Both the position numbers and the translations under genes were made by a program. Shown here piece by piece: positions 1 to 6,415 of a stretch of 56,405 nucleotides of DNA. Source of the stretch: Proteobacteria bacterium UBA2133. GTDB taxonomy: Bacteria > Pseudomonadota > Gammaproteobacteria > Arenicellales > UBA868. The notes beneath the pieces are model-generated. The model did no database searches. It had not been told where the DNA came from and worked only from the letters and a program-made list of their open reading frames with translations. Position 1 is the first letter of the stretch; every line of letters begins with the position of its first letter. The stretch spans positions 1 to 56,405 of the forward strand of contig DCXP01000044.1 of the NCBI GenBank assembly GCA_002327725.1. The letters are read 5' to 3'.

Positions 1-68
1 TAGACGCGCCAGACTCAAAATCTGGTGGTGGCAACACCGTGTCGGTTCGAGTCCGACCCTCGGTACCA
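1..68 (+). tRNA. tRNA-Leu(CAA), 3' part, cut by the window start
   Basis: The visible part holds the anticodon arm (stem ccaga/tctgg with a 7-base loop in which CAA is the anticodon, reading UUG), a long class II variable arm, the T arm (stem 41-45 with 53-57, loop TTCGAGT), the 3' acceptor strand (58-64), discriminator A65 and an encoded CCA (66-68). The long variable arm together with CAA identifies leucine. The 5' acceptor strand and D arm lie before the window. Confidence 0.93.
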
Positions 69-99
69 GTAACCCGTCGCTAGACGACTCGTACAGAAT

Positions 100-906
100 T
101 CAGAAACTGTGCTCAGGATCTGGAAACCGGCCTGCCCGGACATCTTCGACAAATGTCCTGACCGCCTCTGCAACCGATCCCTTGCCTTCGAGAAAGTTCT
201 TGCTGAACTTGGGGCTCTTTTTGGGATAGATACCTAAGAGATCATAGAGAACCAGCACCTGACCGTCTGTGCCGGAACCTGCGCCGATCCCTATAGTTGG
301 AGCTGAGACGCTCTCGGTGAGGTCTTTGGCGAGATCTGACGGCATCGCTTCTAGGATCAGCAGCGACGCGCCGGCCTCATCGAGGCTGCGCGCATCGCGG
401 CGAAGTTGTTCTGCTGCGGATTCCTGGCGCCCCTGAACACGAAAGCCGCCAAACTGATTCACTGACTGCGGTGTGAGGCCAAGGTGTCCACAGACCGGGA
501 TGCCCCGCTCAACCAGAAACGATACCGTCTGTGCCATGACCGCCCCGCCTTCGATCTTGACCATGTGAGCGCCGCCTTCCCCCAAAAGGCAGGCCGCGTT
601 TTCAAAGGCGCTTTGCGGGCTTCCCTGAAAGGAACCAAAGGGCATATCGGCGATCACCAGCGCAGTCCTGCAGGCCCGGGACACGCACCGGGTATGGTAG
701 GTCACATCGTGCATCGATACCGGCAGCGTGGTCGCATGGCCCTGGATCACCATGCCGAGGCTGTCCCCCACCAATAGAATCTCGACCCCGGCCTCGTCCA
801 GGACATGCGCAAAACTGTAGTCGTACACCGTGAGGCAGGAGATGCGGTCACCCCTGCTTTTCATCGCTGAAAGCTCGGTGACCGTTATCGGCGATTTGCT
901 GGCCAT
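100..906 (-). CDS. panB: 3-methyl-2-oxobutanoate hydroxymethyltransferase (ketopantoate hydroxymethyltransferase)
   Basis: Transfers a hydroxymethyl group from 5,10-methylene-THF to 2-oxoisovalerate, the first committed step of pantothenate and coenzyme A synthesis; cytoplasmic. The protein has the family hallmarks: the early CLTVYDYSFA stretch, the Mg-binding VGDSLGMV segment, the ADMPFGS loop and the GHLGLTPQ motif, and ends with the usual conserved tail. The frame stays open to 924, but the ATG at 906 (MASKSPITV) matches the usual PanB N-terminus and gives 268 aa. It stands alone, with no panC beside it, and is divergent from yciB. It is one of several users of one-carbon folate in this window. 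Confidence 0.95.
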   Translation of the reverse strand: MASKSPITVTELSAMKSRGDRISCLTVYDYSFAHVLDEAGVEILLVGDSLGMVIQGHATTLPVSMHDVTYHTRCVSRACRTALVIADMPFGSFQGSPQSAFENAACLLGEGGAHMVKIEGGAVMAQTVSFLVERGIPVCGHLGLTPQSVNQFGGFRVQGRQESAAEQLRRDARSLDEAGASLLILEAMPSDLAKDLTESVSAPTIGIGAGSGTDGQVLVLYDLLGIYPKKSPKFSKNFLEGKGSVAEAVRTFVEDVRAGRFPDPEHSF

Positions 907-1025
907 ATCAAGTCGGCGAAACACATGGGCGCAAGGCTGGGAACCGGATTATGCCTAATCAGTGAGGCCACAACTATACTCCCAAAAACCCGAGCGTTAT
1001 CAGGAATCTTCCCAGAGAAGGCCGG

Positions 1026-1055
1026 TTAGCGCCGGCTTAACCCCGCTACTATAAT
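1026..1055 (+). promoter_or_regulatory. Candidate sigma-70 promoter for yciB
   Basis: A perfect TATAAT lies at 1050-1055, 34 bases before the yciB start codon, with a weak -35 (TTAGCG, 1026-1031) at 18-base spacing. It falls in the 164-base region between the divergent panB and yciB genes. Only the -10 is convincing. Confidence 0.45.
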
Positions 1056-1088
1056 TTCGGTTTCCACGTTCGATTTTCCTGTCGGTTT

Positions 1089-1655
1089 ATGAAACTGCTC
1101 TTTGATTTTTTCCCGCTCGTTCTGTTTTTTGGGACTTACAAGTTATATGACATATTCGCGGCCACGCTTGTGGCCATGGCGGCCTCACTAGCCCAGGTGG
1201 TCTTTGTGCGCGTTCGGCATCAGCGCTTTGAGACCACACACCTGGTGACGCTCTTTGTCATTTTGCTCTTCGGCGGGATGACGCTGCTCTTTCGTGATGA
1301 CGTGTTCATCAAATGGAAGCCCACCATAGTGAACTGGATTTTTGCCGTGATTGTGCTGGGCAGTCAGTTCATCGGAAAACAGACCGTACTCCAGCGTCTT
1401 TTAGGCAGCCAGATGCAGATGCCCGCTTCCATCTGGAAGAAAGTCAACGTTTCCTGGGGTCTCTTCTTTTTCATCAGCGGTCTGCTGAACCTCTACGTTG
1501 CTTTTTATTTCCGGACCCATCTGGATGAGCAAATCCGAACAGACTTCTGGGTCAACTTCAAGGTCTTCGGACTCTTGGGATTAACGCTTGCCTTCAGTAT
1601 CGTCCAGATGATGATGGTGGCACGACACATCAGCACCAAGCCGCCGGAGTCCTGA
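1089..1655 (+). CDS. yciB: Inner membrane septation protein A (YciB/IspZ family)
   Basis: Small polytopic inner membrane protein of the IspZ/YciB family, linked in enterobacteria to septation and envelope synthesis. At 188 aa it has the normal family length. It opens with the family signature MKLLFDFFPLVLFF, contains about five hydrophobic segments, and has the KKVNVSWGLFF and NLYVAF stretches typical of the C-terminal half. It is followed after one base by a bolA-family gene, an association common in gammaproteobacteria. A TATAAT box lies 34 bases upstream. The molecular activity is not established for the family; identification by sequence is secure. Confidence 0.92.
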   Translation: MKLLFDFFPLVLFFGTYKLYDIFAATLVAMAASLAQVVFVRVRHQRFETTHLVTLFVILLFGGMTLLFRDDVFIKWKPTIVNWIFAVIVLGSQFIGKQTVLQRLLGSQMQMPASIWKKVNVSWGLFFFISGLLNLYVAFYFRTHLDEQIRTDFWVNFKVFGLLGLTLAFSIVQMMMVARHISTKPPES

Positions 1656-1656
1656 G

Positions 1657-1923
1657 GTGGAGACCATTGATCTCATCGTCGATCGCCTGCGGCAAAAACT
1701 GTCAGCCGAATCAGTGGAAATCGAAGACCAGAGCCATCTGCATGCAGGACACGCCGGCGCCGCAAGCGGCGGCGGCCATTATCAGGTTACCGTGATCGCG
1801 AACTGTTTCAACGGGCTCAATACGCTTGCCCGGCACCGCCTGATATACGATGCCGTGGATGACCTCATGAAAAAGGAAATCCACGCGCTCAGTATTCAGG
1901 CCTACAGCGAGGACGAACTGTAG
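1657..1923 (+). CDS. BolA family protein
   Basis: Small (88 aa) cytoplasmic protein of the BolA family, which partners with monothiol glutaredoxins in iron-sulphur trafficking and affects morphology and stress responses. Visible marks are HAGHAG followed by a glycine-rich loop and GGHYQVTV, then the class II KH-like core with ARHRLIYDAV and the terminal IHALSIQAYS. The start is GTG at 1657, one base after the yciB stop, so the two are probably translationally coupled. BolA and IbaG subtypes cannot be separated with confidence, so no gene symbol is given. Confidence 0.9.
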   Translation: METIDLIVDRLRQKLSAESVEIEDQSHLHAGHAGAASGGGHYQVTVIANCFNGLNTLARHRLIYDAVDDLMKKEIHALSIQAYSEDEL

Positions 1924-1935
1924 CGTCCCAGTCTC

Positions 1936-2640
1936 ATGGCGCCGCCCCCTTCCACAGGTCAGACTTTTCTCTACTGGCTGGCCATTGCCGGGCTCTTGGC
2001 GCTGGGTGCGGTATTGTTCGTTCACTTTGGCCTGCTCGCCCTTTTTCTGGAGCAGGACGCGAGCCGGCTTTCGCTGATTATCCTAGCCGGCCTCATCATT
2101 GCTTCAGGTCATGCCGGCTACTGCTCCTGGCTGATGGATAAGGAGCACAAAAGCGCCCAAAGCCTCGCGACTGGCGCAGCGCCTCCTTCGGCTGACGCGC
2201 CTTCCTCCATCGCCATCGACTACCAACGGGCTGTCGCAACGGCCCTTGCCAATGGCCGCAGCGTTGCCGACCTCGTTAATCTCGGCACCGATCTTCAGCA
2301 GCAGGTCCGCTCGGGCCACGCCAGCGGCTGGTTTATCGCAGACCTCATGATCAAACTCGGGCTGCTGGGCACCGTGATCGGGTTCATCTTCATGCTGAAC
2401 TCGGTGGCGCAGATGGAGACCACCGACCTCAATGCGGCCAAACTGATGCTTACCCAGATGAGCGGCGGCATGCGGATTGCGCTCTTTACGACACTTGCGG
2501 GCCTGACCAGCGGCCTTATCCTGGGTGTTCAATACCAACTGCTGGACCGGGCGGCGGACCGTCTCTTTGGCGTCATTGTCACGGCGGTGGATACACAGCA
2601 CCCCATGCACGCTGACGCTGCCGTCGGCCCGACTTCATGA
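1936..2640 (+). CDS. MotA/TolQ/ExbB-type proton channel protein
   Basis: Polytopic inner membrane protein (234 aa) with about four hydrophobic segments, near residues 10-38, 43-66, 135-155 and 178-198. The last two carry the pattern of the MotA/TolQ/ExbB channel domain: LGLLGTVIGFIFML, then a short soluble stretch ending in MSGGM, then ALFTTLAGLTSGL. Such proteins form the stator ring that couples proton flow to mechanical work with a single-helix partner. The likely partner is the next gene, whose ATG overlaps this stop (ATGA). The absence of TolA/TonB, OmpA or flagellar genes nearby leaves the output unknown. It is separated from the bolA gene by only 12 bases. Confidence 0.8.
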   Translation: MAPPPSTGQTFLYWLAIAGLLALGAVLFVHFGLLALFLEQDASRLSLIILAGLIIASGHAGYCSWLMDKEHKSAQSLATGAAPPSADAPSSIAIDYQRAVATALANGRSVADLVNLGTDLQQQVRSGHASGWFIADLMIKLGLLGTVIGFIFMLNSVAQMETTDLNAAKLMLTQMSGGMRIALFTTLAGLTSGLILGVQYQLLDRAADRLFGVIVTAVDTQHPMHADAAVGPTS

Positions 2641-3248
2641 TCAGGAAAACCGGGGGGTACACCACCGACCCTTTTGTGGATCTGCTCTTCAATGCACTGC
2701 TGGGTTTTACCCTGCTCTTCTTTGTTTCGCTGGTGTACTTCAACCCCGAGGCCCGGCAGGGAAAAGTCAACCTCAAGGCTGAGTACATTATTTCCGTCAC
2801 CTGGCCCGAGCAGCGCACCGATGACATCGATCTTTGGGTGCGTGATCCCCTGGGTGAAATCGTCTCCTATCTGAAAAAGGACGCCGGCTGGCTTCATCTT
2901 GACCGTGATGATCAGGGCGCGGTCAACGATACGGTTGTTATCGAGGGCCGGGAAATCGTCTACCCGATCAACCAGGAACTGGTCACGCTGCGGGGGTTGA
3001 TCGATGGCGAGTACACCGTCAATCTTTACTACTACGAAAAACGGAACCTCGAGCCGATTGAAGTCCTGGTCAAGATAGAGCGGATTAACCCCTCGGTCCA
3101 GACCGTCTTCGTCAAACGGGTCATCCTTTCCAAGGTCGATGAAGAGCGCACCATCGTCCGGTTTACCCCAACCCGTGACGGCAAAATTATCAATGTCAAC
3201 GAGCGTCAGGCGCGCCTGACACCGTATCTCCTGGAGCCTGAAACGTGA
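2637..3248 (+). CDS. Single-helix membrane protein, probable ExbD/MotB-like partner of the proton channel
   Basis: 203 aa with one N-terminal transmembrane helix (about residues 13-34) and a periplasmic domain. Aspartates 11 and 15 sit at the helix entrance, and D15 is placed like the proton-carrying Asp of ExbD and MotB; this is an inference from position. The outer domain contains DDIDLWVRDPLGE, resembling the beta-rich DUF2135/YfaP-type motif, and has no OmpA-like peptidoglycan-binding signature. It overlaps its neighbours by 4 bases on each side, so the three genes form a translationally coupled operon. I do not recognise a named family for the full protein. Confidence 0.65.
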   Translation: MIRKTGGYTTDPFVDLLFNALLGFTLLFFVSLVYFNPEARQGKVNLKAEYIISVTWPEQRTDDIDLWVRDPLGEIVSYLKKDAGWLHLDRDDQGAVNDTVVIEGREIVYPINQELVTLRGLIDGEYTVNLYYYEKRNLEPIEVLVKIERINPSVQTVFVKRVILSKVDEERTIVRFTPTRDGKIINVNERQARLTPYLLEPET

Positions 3249-3724
3249 GCGGCAAGCTCATCGCGCTGACCCTCGCCTATGCCTTCAGCATTTTTGTTCT
3301 GCTGTTGCTGCTGATCCGCTCGCGACTGTCAATGGCCGTCCGGCTGTCGGTGGTGCTGGCCGGGGCGGTTTTTTACCTGCTGCACTATTTTTCCCTCAGC
3401 AGCCTGCAGGGATGGCCAAGCAGCACCCGCCTCCCGGAAGCATTCACGCTGCATGCGTGGCAGTTCCAGGAACCCAATCCTGCCCAGGATCAATCGGGAT
3501 ACATTCATCTTTGGGTTCAGGCCGAGGAGTGGGATGTGCCCCGCGCGTACGCCCTGCCCTACAGCAGCGTTCTTCACGACCGGCTTGAAACCGCCCAGGC
3601 AAGACGCAACGCGGGCTTCCTTCAGCAAGGACGGGCAGACGGCAGCGGCACAATCCGGTTTTCAGATTCCCCGCGGCGACTTCCCACAAAGAAAGAAACT
3701 CCAGCGTCGCTAACAAAAGACTGA
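3245..3724 (+). CDS. Hypothetical membrane protein of the proton-channel operon
   Basis: 159 aa with two N-terminal hydrophobic helices (about residues 5-24 and 31-50) and a hydrophilic remainder ending in a basic, low-complexity tail (RRLPTKKE). The GTG start at 3245 overlaps the stop of the preceding gene, so it belongs to the ExbB-like operon. The central part (HAWQFQEP, then WVQAEEWDVPRAYALPYS) looks like a small folded domain, but I recognise no family. The gene ends 24 bases before the end of the convergent asparaginase gene. Confidence 0.6.
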   Translation: MSGKLIALTLAYAFSIFVLLLLLIRSRLSMAVRLSVVLAGAVFYLLHYFSLSSLQGWPSSTRLPEAFTLHAWQFQEPNPAQDQSGYIHLWVQAEEWDVPRAYALPYSSVLHDRLETAQARRNAGFLQQGRADGSGTIRFSDSPRRLPTKKETPASLTKD

Positions 3725-3747
3725 GCGACTGCCCCGGTCAACAAAAA

Positions 3748-4773
3748 CTAGCGTGCGGAGCCCGTTGCGCTGAAATCTGACAACTCCAGCGCGGGCCGGA
3801 TTTCACCGACCTCGCGTCCCGCGACGTTCGAGACAGGGGAGTCAATCAGCCCCGACGCCTGTTCCGGATGCAGGCATCCCAAACCTGACAGAACGGCCCC
3901 CATCGCGCACTCGGCAGCCCGCCGCGCCCCGTCATCGATCTTCAGCGCGATACCGACGCCGGCTTGAGGGACGGCGCCACAATAGACACCCTCGGCGCCC
4001 GTCTTGACGATAAACGCACCCTCTCCCGCTGCAATCGCCCGGGTACACCAGCGCCTGGTGCCTGCAACCATGAACGGCTCTTCAACCATTGCCTGATAAA
4101 TGCGCTGCGCCGCCGCCTGACGCTGCGGACCCAGGCCGACCCCGGTAGCAAACCGCGAAAAAGCAAGGGCCAGGGGCTCCAGCGCAATGCCTGCAACCGG
4201 AATACCGCAGCCGTCTATCCCGGCGGCTGTGTCATTGAGATTAACACCTGCCATCGCACCGACCAGATCAAGAACCCCCCGCTGCACCGGATGCGTTTTC
4301 CTGATGTAACCCTCTGTATTCTGGCCAAGGTGTCTCGCCGCACTTAAAAACCCACAATGCTTGCCCGAGCAGTTGTTGTGGGCCGGCCCCGGCGCAAGTC
4401 CTTCCCGGGCCAGCGCCGCACGGTCCTGACTTCGACGCGGTGCATGGGCGCCGCACTCGAGCGCCTGCTCATCAAGACCCAGTCGGGCCAGCCAGTTTCG
4501 CACTGCATCAACGTGCCCGGGCTCTCCGTTATGAGAGGCACAGGCCAGCGCCAGCTGCATATCCGTCAGATCAAACGCATCGGCGGCACCACTTTCGACG
4601 AGAAAGACCGCCTGCAGGGGCTTGATTGCAGAGCGCGGGTAGATAAGTCCTTTGACGTCGCCAATCGCCGCGGCGGTCTGGCCATCACTGCGCACCACCG
4701 CAATTGCGCCGCGGTGGCGGCTCTCAATCATCTCACCTCGGGTGACCTCTACCAGGACCGGGTTGGCATTCAT
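3748..4773 (-). CDS. Asparaginase (asparaginase II family)
   Basis: Probable L-asparaginase of the thermolabile Rhizobium-type family (Pfam Asparaginase_II), unrelated to AnsA/AnsB, converting asparagine to aspartate and ammonia. Family marks are VEVTRGEMIESRHRG at the N-terminus, YPRSAIKPLQA, ASHNGEPGHV, HNNCSGKH, GIDGCGIPV and the C-terminal INDGARR-like stretch (here LKIDDGARRAAE). At 341 aa it has the expected length. It is monocistronic, convergent with the proton-channel operon and divergent from gcvT. The cytoplasmic location is inferred from the lack of a signal peptide. Confidence 0.85.
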   Translation of the reverse strand: MNANPVLVEVTRGEMIESRHRGAIAVVRSDGQTAAAIGDVKGLIYPRSAIKPLQAVFLVESGAADAFDLTDMQLALACASHNGEPGHVDAVRNWLARLGLDEQALECGAHAPRRSQDRAALAREGLAPGPAHNNCSGKHCGFLSAARHLGQNTEGYIRKTHPVQRGVLDLVGAMAGVNLNDTAAGIDGCGIPVAGIALEPLALAFSRFATGVGLGPQRQAAAQRIYQAMVEEPFMVAGTRRWCTRAIAAGEGAFIVKTGAEGVYCGAVPQAGVGIALKIDDGARRAAECAMGAVLSGLGCLHPEQASGLIDSPVSNVAGREVGEIRPALELSDFSATGSAR

Positions 4774-4896
4774 AAATGGGGGGAATCAATTGCTGTTAGT
4801 AAGGTTTAACAATGAATCTCTACCACAACCTGACGATATACTATGTTCGCTCCTGAGAAAACCGACTTCCCAAACCATGCCCGCGACTCACGGCAC

Positions 4897-6003
4897 GTGA
4901 AACGCACGCCGCTTAATGACCTGCACCAGAAACTCGGTGCCAAGATGGTACCGTTCGCAGGTTATGAAATGCCGCTCCAATACCCGGCCGGGATTATCTC
5001 TGAACACCATCAGGTCAGAAAGAGCGCCGGTCTTTTCGATGTCTCGCACATGGGTCAGATACAGGTCGGCGGGGAAAACGCAGCAAGCTGGCTGGAGACC
5101 CTGCTTCCCGCAGATCTCGTCGATCTTGAAGAATGCATTCAGCGCTACAGTTTTCTGACCAACGATTCCGGGGGTATCGTCGACGACCTGATGGTGTACC
5201 GGCTCGATAACGAGTACTGCCTGATCGTGAATGCTGCCAACAAGGAAGATGACCTTTCATTGATGCGCAACCGTGCAAGCCCGGGTGTCGCGATAAAAGC
5301 CCGCGAGGATCTGGCGCTGCTTGCCCTGCAGGGCCCGCGCGCGGCCGCCGCGCTTCGGTCCATCGCTCCCGGGGTCGAGAAGCTCGGCTTTATGACGGCT
5401 GCCAGGATGACGATCGCCGGAGTGGGCTGCTGTGTGACCCGCAGCGGCTACACCGGTGAGGACGGTTTTGAGATCTCGGTGGACGAGATCTCGGCCCCGG
5501 GGCTGGCGAGCACGCTGCTCGCGCTCGAGGGAGTCGAGCCAGCGGGCCTTGGGGCGCGCGATACCCTGCGCCTTGAAGCGGGCCTGTGCCTGCATGGCAG
5601 CGACATCGGCCCGGATACGTCCCCGGTGGAGGCCGGACTGCGCTGGGCGATTCCCGCGTGCCGGCGACCAGGCGGCACCCGCCCCGGGGGCTTTCCGGGC
5701 GAAGGGAGGATTCTGCAAGAAATCGAGCACGGTCCCGCCCGCAAACGGGTCGGCATCCGGCCCGAGGGCAAGGCGCCCGTGCGGGCGCATGCACCGCTGC
5801 TTGCGCCCGGCGATTCCCCCGCGGGCGAGGTGACGAGCGGCGGCTTTGGCCCGAGCGTGGGCGCGCCCATCGCCATGGCTTATCTACCCGGTTCACTGGC
5901 CACGCCGGGGACACAACTCAAAGCACAGGTTCGAAACAAAGCATTGCCGGTTACGGTCTGCCGGCTGCCATTTGTTCCCCACCGCTATCACCCAAGACCT
6001 TAG
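4897..6003 (+). CDS. gcvT: Aminomethyltransferase (glycine cleavage system T protein)
   Basis: Takes the aminomethyl group from lipoylated GcvH, releases ammonia and forms 5,10-methylene-THF. The N-terminal LHQKLGAKMVPFAGYEMP, the DVSHMGQ segment, RSGYTGEDGFEI and the GLGARDTLRLEAGLCLHG stretch are diagnostic. The GTG at 4897 (VKRTPLNDLH) fits the usual N-terminus and gives 368 aa; the frame is open from an ATG at 4843 with no ribosome site there. A TATACT at 4837-4842 could be its -10 but lacks a clear -35. No glycine riboswitch is evident in the leader. It starts the gcvT-gcvH-gcvP-lipA operon. Confidence 0.95.
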   Translation: MKRTPLNDLHQKLGAKMVPFAGYEMPLQYPAGIISEHHQVRKSAGLFDVSHMGQIQVGGENAASWLETLLPADLVDLEECIQRYSFLTNDSGGIVDDLMVYRLDNEYCLIVNAANKEDDLSLMRNRASPGVAIKAREDLALLALQGPRAAAALRSIAPGVEKLGFMTAARMTIAGVGCCVTRSGYTGEDGFEISVDEISAPGLASTLLALEGVEPAGLGARDTLRLEAGLCLHGSDIGPDTSPVEAGLRWAIPACRRPGGTRPGGFPGEGRILQEIEHGPARKRVGIRPEGKAPVRAHAPLLAPGDSPAGEVTSGGFGPSVGAPIAMAYLPGSLATPGTQLKAQVRNKALPVTVCRLPFVPHRYHPRP

Positions 6004-6016
6004 GAGAAATCACCCA

Positions 6017-6394
6017 ATGACTGACCTTAAATTCACCGCCGATCACGAGTGGGCGCGCCTCGAAGGAGACGTCGTCACCGTCGGCATCACCGATTACGCC
6101 CAGGACCAGCTCGGTGAGTTGGTGTATGTGGAACTTCCGGAGGCCGGGATTGACGTGAGCGCGGGGCAGGAGATCGTCGTGATCGAGTCGGTCAAGGCCG
6201 CGGGGGATGTCAAGTCGCCTGTTACCGGCACGGTAATAGAGGTCAACCAGGCGCTCAGTGACGAACCGGAGAAGGTCAACGAAGACCCCACCGGTGCGGG
6301 CTGGTTCTATCGCATCCGGGTCAGCTCAGCGGCTGATCTGGATTCATTAATGGACGAATCGGCATATCAGGATCTTGTCAGCAGCCTGGACTGA
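6017..6394 (+). CDS. gcvH: Glycine cleavage system H protein
   Basis: Lipoyl carrier (125 aa) that shuttles the aminomethyl arm between GcvP, GcvT and the lipoamide dehydrogenase. The ATG at 6017 follows a good AGGAGA site in the 13-base gap after gcvT. FTADHEWARLEGD opens the biotinyl/lipoyl-like fold, and the lipoylation site is Lys60 in the IESVKAAG motif. The C-terminal GAGWFYRIRVS stretch is also typical. The lipoyl synthase for this lysine is encoded two genes downstream. The frame extends upstream to 5846, but that part overlaps gcvT and is not coding. Confidence 0.97.
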   Translation: MTDLKFTADHEWARLEGDVVTVGITDYAQDQLGELVYVELPEAGIDVSAGQEIVVIESVKAAGDVKSPVTGTVIEVNQALSDEPEKVNEDPTGAGWFYRIRVSSAADLDSLMDESAYQDLVSSLD

Positions 6395-6415
6395 CCCTCA
6401 CAAGGAGCGAGAACG

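Noticed and set aside
4774..4896. Glycine riboswitch upstream of gcvT
   Set aside because: The short leader shows no pair of aptamers or their conserved purine-rich cores; only a weak TATACT is seen.
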